Shown: positions 8,090 to 16,439 of the stretch, one piece after another
Position numbering within the stretch: position 1 is the stretch's first letter
Layout: every line of letters begins with the position of its first letter
NCBI RefSeq assembly: GCF_044748305.1
Contig: NZ_JBIVFT010000002.1
Location: 484,691-548,690, forward strand
DNA length: 64,000 nucleotides
From: Arthrobacter_E sp044748305
GTDB taxonomy: Bacteria; Actinomycetota; Actinomycetes; Actinomycetales; Micrococcaceae
Reading direction: 5' to 3'
The notes under the pieces: generated by a model
The model's database searches: none
What the model saw: the letters and a program-made list of their open reading frames with translations, nothing else
Told to the model about the DNA's origin: nothing
Program-made: the position numbers and the translations under genes

Positions 8090-8171
8090 GCGCGAGTGGT
8101 GAAATTGGCAGACACGCAGGATTTAGGTTCCTGTGCCTTCGGGCGTGTGGGTTCAAGTCCCACCTTGCGCA
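8090..8171 (+). tRNA. tRNA-Leu (anticodon UAG)
   Basis: An 82-base class II tRNA with acceptor stem GCGCGAG/CTTGCGC (one G-U pair), anticodon stem CAGGA/TCCTG with loop TTTAGGT (anticodon TAG at 8124-8126), a long variable arm GTGCCTTCGGGCGT, and T-arm GTGGG-TTCAAGT-CCCAC. The discriminator is A and CCA is not encoded. The long variable arm confirms a leucine-type tRNA. Confidence 0.96.
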
Positions 8172-8212
8172 CTCTGACGACACCGTACGTGACGAACTCC
8201 AAGTAGCCCCTT

Positions 8213-8235
8213 GGGCCGCCGAGTACCGGCGGCCC
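8213..8235 (+). terminator. Hairpin after tRNA-Leu
   Basis: A perfect 8-bp GC stem (GGGCCGCC/GGCGGCCC) with a 7-base loop, followed by TTCCCT, sits 41 bp after the tRNA and 25 bp before the next start. It is probably the tRNA terminator, although the T tract is poor. Confidence 0.5.
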
Positions 8236-8260
8236 TTCCCTACGTGAGGTGAACAAGCCA

Positions 8261-9925
8261 GTGGACCGACCCCGTTCCGCCCTCGCGCACCGCTCGCGGC
8301 GGCTCATCGCTGCCGCCGGGGCCGCTGCGATCCTGCTCAGTGGCTGCACTCCCAGCCCCGACCCGGGACCCTCGCCGGACGGAACCACCGGCCCCCAGGC
8401 CACCTTCACCTTCGGCACACCGGCCCCGCCCATGGGTTTGGACCCCGCTCTCAGCTCGGACCTGGAGACCTACCGCGTCACGCGTCAGATCATGGAAGGT
8501 CTCCTCACGGTCGACGCGACCACCGGCAAGCCCGCGCCGTCCCTGGCCACGGACTGGAAGACCGCCGGAGACGGACTCAGCTACGATTTCACCCTGCGCC
8601 AAGGAGTCACCTTCCAGGACGGGACGCCGTTCAACGCGGAGGCCGTCTGTGCCAACTTCAAGCGCTGGTATACCCTCCCCGTGGCGCTCCGCAAAGGCAA
8701 TGGGGCCACCTTCGGAGCGATCTTCCGGGCGTACTCGGACCAGCCTGCCAGCTCGATCTATCGGGGTTGCACCGCCGACGACGCACAGCACGTCCGCATC
8801 GACCTCTCCGAGCCTTTCAGCGGCTTCCTGCAGGCCCTGACCATGCCCTCGCTGGCGATCTCCTCCCCCAAGGCTCTCGCCGCACAAAAGGCGAATGATC
8901 TCAGCACTAGCAAGGATGGGGTCTCGGTATCCGCCTATGCCCTGCATCCTGTCGGTACCGGACCTTTCTCCTTCACCTCCTGGGCGGACAACCGGGTCAC
9001 GCTCACCTCGAATCCGCACTACTGGGGTGACCGCGGTCAGATCAAGACCGTGAACTTCGTGGTTCTCAGCCATCCCGAAGTCCGCCGCGAAGCTCTCGAA
9101 AAGGGCGAGATCGACGCCTACGACAACATCACGGTGGACACCATGGAAGCCCTGGTCAAGAAGGGCGAACAGGTGGTCCAGCGGGACCCGTTCTCCGTCA
9201 TGTACCTGGGCATCAATCAGTCGGTCGCCCCGCTGAACAATCCGAAGATCCGCCAGGCGATCGAGTACGCGATCGACAAGAACGCGATCGTCAAACGCTT
9301 CTACCTCGACGGCACCGGCACCGCCAGCCAGTTCGTGCCTCCCCGGCTCGCCGGATTCAACAACAAGGCCCCGTCCCTCGGCTACGACCCCAACAAGGCG
9401 AAGGATCTGCTCAAGCAGGCCGGATACAACGGCAAGGCGATCCCGTTCTACTACCCGGTAGACGTGACGCGCGCCTATCTGCCGGCCCCCGAGAAGATCT
9501 ACGCGGAGATCGCCCGGCAACTGACCGCCGTCGGCTTCGTGATCAAGCCCGTGCCGGTCCCCTGGACGGACGGCTACGCCCAGAAGATCACCTCACCTGG
9601 GAACCACGGTCTACACCTGTTCGGCTGGAACGGCTCCTACGCCGATGCGGACAACTTCCTCTCGCCGCTTTTCGGAAGCCAGCGCAGCGAATTCGGCTTC
9701 AGCGACCCCGAGCTCTTCAAGCAGATCGCCCAGGCCCGGACCCTGCCTGACGGCGACCAGCGCAGTCAGCTCTACACCTCGATCAACGAGCGGATCGCCA
9801 AGGACCTCCCGGCCCTGCCCATCGCCTACCCGATCTCCGCCCTGGCCATGTCCGACCGGGTCATCAGCTATCCGGCCTCACCCGTGCTGAACGAGGTCTT
9901 CTCGAAGGTAAAACTCAAAGAATAA
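8261..9925 (+). CDS. ABC transporter substrate-binding lipoprotein (peptide/nickel family, SBP_bac_5)
   Basis: Predicted extracellular solute receptor of the OppA/DppA class. The 554-residue precursor has a basic N-terminus, a hydrophobic stretch and a lipobox (LLSGC) placing the lipidated cysteine at residue 29. The mature protein has the family hallmarks: GLDPALSSDLETYRVTRQIMEGL near the N-terminus, LATDWKTAGDGLSYDFTLRQGVTFQDGTPFNAEAVC split over adjacent blocks, and the NNPKIRQAIEYAIDKNAI block in the C-terminal lobe. I take the GTG at 8261, 8 bases after GAGGTGA, rather than the GTG at 8249 that overlaps this site. No permease or ATPase genes are adjacent, so it is an orphan receptor that presumably uses a transporter encoded elsewhere. 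Its ligand cannot be told from sequence. Confidence 0.93.
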   Translation: MDRPRSALAHRSRRLIAAAGAAAILLSGCTPSPDPGPSPDGTTGPQATFTFGTPAPPMGLDPALSSDLETYRVTRQIMEGLLTVDATTGKPAPSLATDWKTAGDGLSYDFTLRQGVTFQDGTPFNAEAVCANFKRWYTLPVALRKGNGATFGAIFRAYSDQPASSIYRGCTADDAQHVRIDLSEPFSGFLQALTMPSLAISSPKALAAQKANDLSTSKDGVSVSAYALHPVGTGPFSFTSWADNRVTLTSNPHYWGDRGQIKTVNFVVLSHPEVRREALEKGEIDAYDNITVDTMEALVKKGEQVVQRDPFSVMYLGINQSVAPLNNPKIRQAIEYAIDKNAIVKRFYLDGTGTASQFVPPRLAGFNNKAPSLGYDPNKAKDLLKQAGYNGKAIPFYYPVDVTRAYLPAPEKIYAEIARQLTAVGFVIKPVPVPWTDGYAQKITSPGNHGLHLFGWNGSYADADNFLSPLFGSQRSEFGFSDPELFKQIAQARTLPDGDQRSQLYTSINERIAKDLPALPIAYPISALAMSDRVISYPASPVLNEVFSKVKLKE

Positions 9926-10003
9926 CCCCTGAGGGCAATTTTTGATAGAGCCTCCCAGGCGATATTCTGCTGTTGCCCAATGTTGCTGCAATCGGAGTTC
10001 ACT

Positions 10004-11500
10004 GTGACCTTCATTTCCAAGACTTCCTCCGCCGATGTCGTACTGATCGGCGGAGGCATCATGAGCGCCACCCTGGGCGCCTTCCTCAAGCAACTCCAAC
10101 CGGACTGGTCCATCGTCCTGTTCGAACGGCTCGACGCGGCCGGTCTGGAAAGCTCCGATCCCTGGAACAACGCGGGTACCGGCCACTCCGCCTTCTGCGA
10201 GCTCAACTACATGCCGCAGGCCAAGGACGGATCGGTCGACCCCGCCAAGGCGCTGGGCATCGCCGAAGGGTTCCAGCTCTCCCGTCAGTTCTGGTCCCAC
10301 CTCGTCTCCGAGCAGCTCATCGGTTCCCCGAAGGGCTTCATCAACACGGTTCCGCACATGAGTTTCGTGCTCGGTGACGATCACTCCGACTACCTGAAGA
10401 AGCGCTACGAGGCTCTCAAGCCCAACCCGCTCTTCTCCACCATGGAGCACAGCGAGGACGCCTCCACGATCGGCGGCTGGGCTCCGCTCGTGATGAAGGG
10501 CCGCGCCGAGGGCCGCTTCGCCGCCACCCGCGTGGCGGAAGGAACCGACGTCGACTTCGGGGCACTGAGCCGCGAACTCACCAGCCACCTCGAACGCTCC
10601 GGCGTCGAAGTCAACTACTTCCACGACGTCACCGATCTCGACCGCCTGTCCTTCGGCAGCGGCTGGCAGGTCTCCACCCGTCATCTGGGGTCCAACGAGC
10701 GTGGCAGCATCAAAGCCAAGTTCGTATTCGTCGGCGCCGGCGGCGGCGCCCTGCACCTGCTGCAGGCCTCCGGCATCCCGGAGTCCAAGGGCTATGGCGG
10801 ATTCCCGGTTTCCGGCAAGTTCTTCCGCTGCACGGACGAGGACATCGCGGCACAGCACAACGCGAAGGTCTACGGCCAGGCATCCGTCGGCGCACCGCCC
10901 ATGTCCGTGCCGCACCTGGACACCCGCTACGTCGACGGCAAGCGCTCCTTGCTCTTCGGCCCGTATGGCGGCTTCTCCACCAACTTCCTGAAGAACGGCT
11001 CGTACTGGGACCTGCCGGGCAGTGTTCGTCCGAACAACATCGTTCCGATGCTCGGCGTGGCCAAGGACAACCTGGACCTGGTGGCCTACCTGGTCAAGGA
11101 GGTCACCAAGACCCAGAACGCCAAGGTCGAGGCGCTCCGCGAGTACTACCCCGAGGCGCAGGGCGATAAGTGGGAGCTCATCACCGCAGGTCAGCGCGTG
11201 CAGATCATCAAGAAAGACCCCAAGCGCGGTGGGGCACTGCAGTTCGGAACCGAGGTCATCTCCAGCCGTGACGGCAGCATCGGAGCTCTTCTCGGTGCCT
11301 CCCCGGGAGCCTCCACGGCTGTGCCGATCATGCTCGAACTGCTCAAGCGGGCCTTCCCGGCCCGCTTCAAGGGCTGGGAAGGCAAGATCAAGGAGATGCT
11401 GCCCGGCTACGGGGTCCGCCTGAACGACAACCCCGAGCTGGCCCAGGAGTTGGCGCGGCATACCGCGACCGTTCTCCAACTGGCCGAGGCCGGGCAGTAA
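10004..11500 (+). CDS. mqo: Malate:quinone oxidoreductase
   Basis: FAD-dependent peripheral membrane enzyme of the TCA cycle, oxidising malate to oxaloacetate and passing electrons to menaquinone. The 498 residues fit the family length. The N-terminal FAD motif DVVLIGGGIMSATLGAFL is followed by the family-typical SSDPWNNAGTGHSAFCELNY, and GAGGGALHLLQ and GFPVSGKFFRC are also Mqo signatures. I choose the GTG at 10004, preceded by CGGAG with a 6-base gap, over an ATG 8 codons upstream that lacks a ribosome site. It is monocistronic and ends in a strong intrinsic terminator. Confidence 0.96.
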   Translation: MTFISKTSSADVVLIGGGIMSATLGAFLKQLQPDWSIVLFERLDAAGLESSDPWNNAGTGHSAFCELNYMPQAKDGSVDPAKALGIAEGFQLSRQFWSHLVSEQLIGSPKGFINTVPHMSFVLGDDHSDYLKKRYEALKPNPLFSTMEHSEDASTIGGWAPLVMKGRAEGRFAATRVAEGTDVDFGALSRELTSHLERSGVEVNYFHDVTDLDRLSFGSGWQVSTRHLGSNERGSIKAKFVFVGAGGGALHLLQASGIPESKGYGGFPVSGKFFRCTDEDIAAQHNAKVYGQASVGAPPMSVPHLDTRYVDGKRSLLFGPYGGFSTNFLKNGSYWDLPGSVRPNNIVPMLGVAKDNLDLVAYLVKEVTKTQNAKVEALREYYPEAQGDKWELITAGQRVQIIKKDPKRGGALQFGTEVISSRDGSIGALLGASPGASTAVPIMLELLKRAFPARFKGWEGKIKEMLPGYGVRLNDNPELAQELARHTATVLQLAEAGQ

Positions 11501-11581
11501 GATTGCCTGCAGCAACAGTGCCGGCCATCCTGGACTGATTCCGGGCGACTCCTTCACCCCGTCGCCACGGACCTGACACGG

Positions 11582-11607
11582 AACCCCCGCCCTGGAGCGG
11601 GGGTTTT
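11582..11607 (+). terminator. Intrinsic terminator of mqo
   Basis: A perfect 9-bp stem (AACCCCCGC/GCGGGGGTT) with a 6-base loop and a run of four T residues, 81 bp after the mqo stop. Confidence 0.85.
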
Positions 11608-11648
11608 GTGCTCCCACCCCTTTTTCGTCATTCGCGCAAGGAGTGCCC

Positions 11649-14600
11649 GTGTTCCGACTCTCAGAGCTCTCGCTCGCCAATAGAGCGCTGATCGCGCTGG
11701 TGACCATCTTCGCCGCCGTCTTCGGCGTGATCACCATGGGATCGCTGAAACAAGAACTCATCCCCTCGATCGAGTTCCCGCGGATCTCCGTGCTGAGCAC
11801 CATGCCCGGCGCATCCGCCGAAGTGGTGGACAAGCAGGTGGGCGAACCCCTGGAACAGGCTCTCGGGGGTGTCGAATCAGTTGAATCGATCACGTCCACC
11901 TCGCGCAGCGGCGTCTCCACGGTCAGCCTCAGCTTCGCCTACGGCACCGACCTGGACCGCGCCCGCAACCAAGTGGACCGGGCGATCTCCACGGCGCGGC
12001 GCACCCTGCCGTCGTCCGTGGACCCGCAGTCCTTCGCCGGCAACATCAACGACTTCCCCGTGGTGTACCTTGCAGTGTCCTCTGATCAGCCGCTGAGTGT
12101 GCTCAGCGAGCAGCTCAACCGTCTGAGCGTCCCCCGTCTTCTCAAGCTCGACGGCGTCCGAGGCGCCGACGTCAGCGGCGCCAGCGGTCAGTACGTGTCC
12201 ATCGTGCCCACTCCCGGCGCACTGGAGCAGCATGGGATCACCGCCCAGGCCATCCGGCAGGCACTGAAGGACAACGGAACAGTGCTCCCGGCGGGGACCA
12301 TCGCCGATCAGGGCAAGGAACTCTCACTCCAGGTCGGCACTCCGGTCGGTTCCCTCGATGCCGTGAAGTCGCTGCCTTTGAGCGGCGCCAAGCCTGCTGT
12401 CACCATCGGCGATGTCGCTCAGGTGACGCTCAAGGACGATCCCGCCACCTCGATCACCCGGACCAACGGCGTCCAGACCCTCGCTCTCTCGATCACCAAG
12501 AAGCCGGAGGCCGACACCGTCGCGCTCTCGCACGCCGTGCAGGACGCCCTGCCCGCGCTGCAGGCGGAACTGGGTCACGGAGCCAAGTTCACGACCGTGT
12601 TCGATCAGGCCCCTTTCATCGAGAAATCGATCAAGGACCTCACCACCGAAGGACTGCTGGGTCTGGGCTTCGCGGTGGTCGTCATCCTCCTGTTCCTCCT
12701 CTCGGTCCGCTCCACCCTGGTCACGGCGATCTCGATCCCGCTCTCGCTCCTGATCACCTTCATCGCCCTCGGCGCAGCGAAGTACTCCTTGAACATCCTC
12801 ACGCTCGGTGCCCTCACGATCGCGATCGGCCGCGTGGTGGATGACTCGATCGTCGTGATCGAGAACATCAAGCGCCACCTCAGCTACGGCGAGGACAAGA
12901 AGACCGCGATCCTCAATGCCATCCGCGAGGTGGCCGGCGCCGTCACCGCATCGACCTTGACCACGGTGGCGGTGTTCCTGCCGATCGCCTTCGTCGGTGA
13001 TATCGCGGGCGAACTCTTCCGTCCCTTCGCCTTGACCGTCACCATCGCCCTGATCGCCTCGCTTTTCGTCTCCCTGACGATCGTTCCGGTGCTGGCCTAC
13101 TGGTTCCTCTCCTCCGGTGACACTCGTGGAAAGGAACAGGAGGAGATCGAGCGCGAGGCACATGCCCGCGAGGAACGTTCCTGGCTGTCGCGTGGCTATC
13201 TGCCCGTGCTGCACGCCACGCAGCGTCATCCGGTCATCACCCTCACAGCCGCCGTGCTGGTCCTGGTCGGGACCTTCGCCATGACACCACTGCTGCCCAC
13301 CAACCTTCTGGGTGATTCGGGCCAGAACAGTCTCAGCGTTCGCCAGTCCCTGCCCGCCGGAACGACGCTCGCCGATGCCGACAAGGCGGCATCGAAGGTG
13401 GAGACGGCCCTCAAGGGGGTCGACGGCGTGCAGGACGTCCAGGTGATCCTGGGCAATGCGAGCTCGGGGTACGGCGCCATGCAGTCCAGCGGCTCCTCCG
13501 ACGCAAACTTCACGGTCATCACCGACGAGAAGAAGGATCAGGTCAAGCTTCAGGATTCCGTACGGCAGGCACTTGACGGGCTCAACAACGCCGGTAAGAT
13601 CACCGTCGGTTCCCAGCAGGGCGGTTTCGGCTCCTCCAGCACCGTGGACGTGACCATCACCTCGGGTGACCCCCAGGCGCTCAGCCAGGCCTCGGATCAG
13701 CTGCTGAAGAGTTTCGCAGGAATTCCCGGGAGCACCGGGGTCACGACCAACCTCGCATCCTCCTCACCCGTGGTGCAGGTCGAGGTCGACCGGGCCAAGG
13801 CCGCAGCACTCGGACTCTCCGAACAGCAGATCGGCGGGCTCCTCGTCAGCGCGAGCAATCCGCCCCTGGACGTCACCCTGCGCCTGGGCGTCACGGATTA
13901 CTCCGTCCGGATCGGTGAGGCAACCCCGTTCGGCAGCATTCAGGAGCTGAAGGACAGCAAGATCCCCGGCACTCCCCTGCCACTGTCGTCGGTCGCCACC
14001 GTCAAGCAGACGCAGGTGCCCAGCAGCATCACCAGCAGCAACGGCCAGCGGACCGCCGTCGTCTCGGTCACTCCCGACGGCGACAAGCTGGGTGCCGTCA
14101 GCACGGAGGTCACCAAGCGTCTGGACAGCCTCACTCTCCCGGCCGGTACGACGGCGGCCATCGGCGGCGCCACGACCCAGCAGGCGGACTCCTTCCGTCA
14201 ATTGGGTCTGGCGCTGCTCGCCGCGGTCGCCATCGTGTACGTGATCATGGTGGCCACCTTCAAGTCCCTGGTTCAGCCGCTGATTCTGCTGGTCTCGGTG
14301 CCCTTCGCAGCGACAGGCGCCATCGCGCTGCTCCTGCTCTCGAGGGTTCCGCTCGGGCTGCCTTCCCTGATCGGCATGCTCATGCTGGTCGGCATCGTGG
14401 TGACCAATGCGATCGTCCTGATCGATCTCATCAACCAGTACCGTAAACCGGCACCCGGGCGTGAGCCTCTGCGAGTGGCGGACGCCATCGAACACGGCGC
14501 CCGGCGTCGTCTGCGGCCCATTCTCATGACGGCGGCGGCCACGGTCTTCGCGCTCACGCCCATGGCTCTCGGTCTGACGGGCGGCGGAGGATTCATCTCC

Positions 14601-14756
14601 CAGCCGCTCGCGATCGTGGTCATCGGAGGCCTGGTCTCCTCCACGCTGCTGACGCTCGTCCTCGTCCCGGTCCTCTACCGGCTCGTGGAGGGCTCGCGGG
14701 AACGCCGTCAGGATCGTAAGCTTCAGCACCGGCACGCCGCAGCCGAAGAAGCCTAG
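11649..14756 (+). CDS. RND-superfamily efflux permease (AcrB/HAE1-like)
   Basis: Proton-driven efflux permease. The 1035-residue protein has the complete RND plan: one N-terminal helix (residues about 10-35), a large extracytoplasmic loop starting EFPRISVLSTMPGASAEVV, helices 2-6 with the motif GRVVDDSIVVIENI in helix 4 (the paired aspartates of the proton relay), a second large loop, and helices 8-12 with LIGMLMLVGIVVTNAIVLID. I use the GTG at 11649, 6 bases after AAGGAG; the GTG at 11643 abuts that site. No membrane-fusion protein gene or outer-membrane partner is adjacent, as expected for a Gram-positive, so it may work alone. Substrate unknown. Confidence 0.93.
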   Translation: MFRLSELSLANRALIALVTIFAAVFGVITMGSLKQELIPSIEFPRISVLSTMPGASAEVVDKQVGEPLEQALGGVESVESITSTSRSGVSTVSLSFAYGTDLDRARNQVDRAISTARRTLPSSVDPQSFAGNINDFPVVYLAVSSDQPLSVLSEQLNRLSVPRLLKLDGVRGADVSGASGQYVSIVPTPGALEQHGITAQAIRQALKDNGTVLPAGTIADQGKELSLQVGTPVGSLDAVKSLPLSGAKPAVTIGDVAQVTLKDDPATSITRTNGVQTLALSITKKPEADTVALSHAVQDALPALQAELGHGAKFTTVFDQAPFIEKSIKDLTTEGLLGLGFAVVVILLFLLSVRSTLVTAISIPLSLLITFIALGAAKYSLNILTLGALTIAIGRVVDDSIVVIENIKRHLSYGEDKKTAILNAIREVAGAVTASTLTTVAVFLPIAFVGDIAGELFRPFALTVTIALIASLFVSLTIVPVLAYWFLSSGDTRGKEQEEIEREAHAREERSWLSRGYLPVLHATQRHPVITLTAAVLVLVGTFAMTPLLPTNLLGDSGQNSLSVRQSLPAGTTLADADKAASKVETALKGVDGVQDVQVILGNASSGYGAMQSSGSSDANFTVITDEKKDQVKLQDSVRQALDGLNNAGKITVGSQQGGFGSSSTVDVTITSGDPQALSQASDQLLKSFAGIPGSTGVTTNLASSSPVVQVEVDRAKAAALGLSEQQIGGLLVSASNPPLDVTLRLGVTDYSVRIGEATPFGSIQELKDSKIPGTPLPLSSVATVKQTQVPSSITSSNGQRTAVVSVTPDGDKLGAVSTEVTKRLDSLTLPAGTTAAIGGATTQQADSFRQLGLALLAAVAIVYVIMVATFKSLVQPLILLVSVPFAATGAIALLLLSRVPLGLPSLIGMLMLVGIVVTNAIVLIDLINQYRKPAPGREPLRVADAIEHGARRRLRPILMTAAATVFALTPMALGLTGGGGFISQPLAIVVIGGLVSSTLLTLVLVPVLYRLVEGSRERRQDRKLQHRHAAAEEA

Positions 14757-14764
14757 GAACCGTT

Positions 14765-14794
14765 CCGGGACGTCATCGGGTGAAGGCGTCCCGG
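14765..14794 (+). terminator. Hairpin after the RND gene, overlapping the end of the MFS gene
   Basis: An 8-bp stem (CCGGGACG/CGTCCCGG) starts 9 bp past the RND stop and lies within the last codons of the convergent MFS gene. There is no T run, so it is only a tentative terminator. Confidence 0.35.
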
Positions 14795-16260
14795 GGCACA
14801 CGGCTCAGCAGCAGAGCTGACACCAGGGCGGCTCCGCCGCTGAGCCCCCACACCACGAGGTAGCCGGTGAGCGGGGCCGCGGTGGAACTCACCTCGGCAG
14901 CTCCGTGGATCAGAGCAATGCCGAAGACCGCGGAGGCGACCGCACCGCCCAGGGTCTTCGTGGCGTTGGTCAGCCCAGTGGCCATGCCGGTCCGGCCGTC
15001 GGGCGCCGCGCTCGCGGCCGCGGCCGGTAGCGCGGCGACAAGCGCCCCGGATCCCAAACCGGCGACACCCATGTTGAGCAGGACCTCCGCCAGGCTCGCG
15101 TGCCATGGCAAGAACATGAGATAGCCGATACCGACCAGGAGACTTGCGAACTGGAGCACCCTTCGCGGCGACGCCCAATGGCAGGCGACCGGGAAGAGCA
15201 GGGCACCGGCCAACAATGCCAGGACGTAGACCCCGATGATCATGGATACCTGGCCGGAGCTCAGGCCCAGTCCATAGCCATGAGCCGAGGGATCGGTGCG
15301 AGCGAATGTCGAGAGGGGCGCCTGCGCCCCCAGGACGGACACTCCGAACAGGCCGGAGGTGAGAAAAACCGGCCAGAGGCTGCGGTCACGCATCATCCGC
15401 ACGTCCAGCAGAGGCTCCTTCGCCCTGAGTTCACGGCGGATCAGGGGGAACACCAGGAGCAGTCCGAAGAGCAGTGCCACCCAGCCGCTCCAGTCCCCCG
15501 GCCCGTTCAACCGCATGAGGCTGAGTCCACCCATCACGGCGAGAAGAGCCGCAGCGAGCCAGAGGAATCCCGGGGCATCCAGAATTCTGCTCACGGAGGC
15601 GTCCGGCTGGTCGGCCGGGACGCCGAGCGCGACGGCGACGCAGCAGAGGCTCACCGCGACGGCCGGAACCGCGAGAACCCACGCCAGGTGTGCCGCCCAG
15701 AGCTCACCGAGGGCCCCGCCGGCCAGTGCGCCGGCAATCACTCCGAACTCCAACGCCCCCACGAGGATGCCGGCGGCCTTCCGAGTGGACGCTGCGCTGT
15801 CCGAGGGAGCACCGCCGTCCGCGGCTGAACTGCGCTGGGCGGCTGGGCTGCGCTGGGCGACTGAACTGCTCAGGGCGACTGAACTGCTCAGGGCGGCTCG
15901 CTTCGAGGCGCCGTGGATGATGGCGATCTCCAAAGGGAGCCAGGCGGTGTAAAAGCCCATGAGAGCCCAGGCGATCAGGAAGACCGGGAAGGATGGCGCC
16001 AGGACCAGACCCCAGGCGGCGATCGCCGTCGCCACCGCGGAGAACAGCAGGATTCTGCGGTGCCCCCACAGGTCCCCCAGCTTCGCCAGGAGCGGGACAG
16101 CGACGGCGCTGACCATCAGCTGCGTGGCCTCAAGCCAGTTCACATCGGCGTCCCGGATACCCAGGTGCCGTGCGATATCGGTGAACAGGGGCGTGTAATA
16201 GCCTTGAATGATCCCACTGCTGAGTTCCACCAGGACCAACACGGCAACGATGCGGCGCAT
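14773..16260 (-). CDS. MFS transporter (DHA2-like drug/H+ antiporter family)
   Basis: A 495-residue integral membrane protein with about 14 hydrophobic spans. It begins MRRIVAVLVLVELSSGIIQGYYTPLFTDIARHLGI, and the loop between helices 2 and 3 carries the MFS motif GDLWGHRR. The likely role is proton-coupled export of small molecules, substrate unknown. A loop near residues 120-150 carries a perfect-period repeat of four 6-residue units (ALSSSV, ALSSSV, AQRSPA, AQRSSA) encoded by a minisatellite. No clear ribosome site precedes the ATG at 16260; in-frame codons further upstream reach into the neighbouring promoter region and are rejected. It is convergent with the RND gene. Confidence 0.85.
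   Translation of the reverse strand: MRRIVAVLVLVELSSGIIQGYYTPLFTDIARHLGIRDADVNWLEATQLMVSAVAVPLLAKLGDLWGHRRILLFSAVATAIAAWGLVLAPSFPVFLIAWALMGFYTAWLPLEIAIIHGASKRAALSSSVALSSSVAQRSPAAQRSSAADGGAPSDSAASTRKAAGILVGALEFGVIAGALAGGALGELWAAHLAWVLAVPAVAVSLCCVAVALGVPADQPDASVSRILDAPGFLWLAAALLAVMGGLSLMRLNGPGDWSGWVALLFGLLLVFPLIRRELRAKEPLLDVRMMRDRSLWPVFLTSGLFGVSVLGAQAPLSTFARTDPSAHGYGLGLSSGQVSMIIGVYVLALLAGALLFPVACHWASPRRVLQFASLLVGIGYLMFLPWHASLAEVLLNMGVAGLGSGALVAALPAAAASAAPDGRTGMATGLTNATKTLGGAVASAVFGIALIHGAAEVSSTAAPLTGYLVVWGLSGGAALVSALLLSRVPRDAFTR
15825..15896. repeat. Four-copy 18-bp minisatellite within the MFS gene
   Basis: Four exact 18-base units are at 15825-15842, 15843-15860, 15861-15878 and 15879-15896. 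The last two differ only at the final base (CTGAACTGCTCAGGGCG then A or G). Because the period is a multiple of three, copy-number change would add or remove six residues without a frameshift. Confidence 0.9.
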
Positions 16261-16371
16261 GTCCGGAATTGTCGCAGCCGCGCCGCCTCCGCACCAGGGT
16301 TTCGCACCATGTGTTCGACGCCACACGGGGAACGGGGAATAGCCTGCACGCGACGAACGCTCACCGGAGTA

Positions 16372-16397
16372 CAAGTAGATGCAAATGCATATACTTG
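16372..16397 (+). promoter_or_regulatory. Palindromic operator, probably for the MarR regulator
   Basis: A 26-bp palindrome with 12-base arms (CAAGTAGATGCA and TGCATATACTTG, 11 of 12 positions complementary) around a central AA. A TATACT -10 element lies inside it at 16390-16395, so bound protein would block the promoter. It is 42 bp upstream of a monooxygenase-MarR gene pair, the classic position for autoregulation. Confidence 0.75.
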
Positions 16398-16439
16398 CTA
16401 CAGTTGAAACCGGCCCGCTCGATCAGCCAGGAGGCACAG

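Noticed and set aside
6929..8171. tRNA genes as integration (att) sites for a genomic island.
   Set aside because: No integrase, no repeated tRNA 3' end and no change of composition is seen downstream.
15825..15896. CRISPR array (four regularly spaced units).
   Set aside because: The units are directly abutting 18-mers in a coding frame with no spacers and no cas genes nearby.
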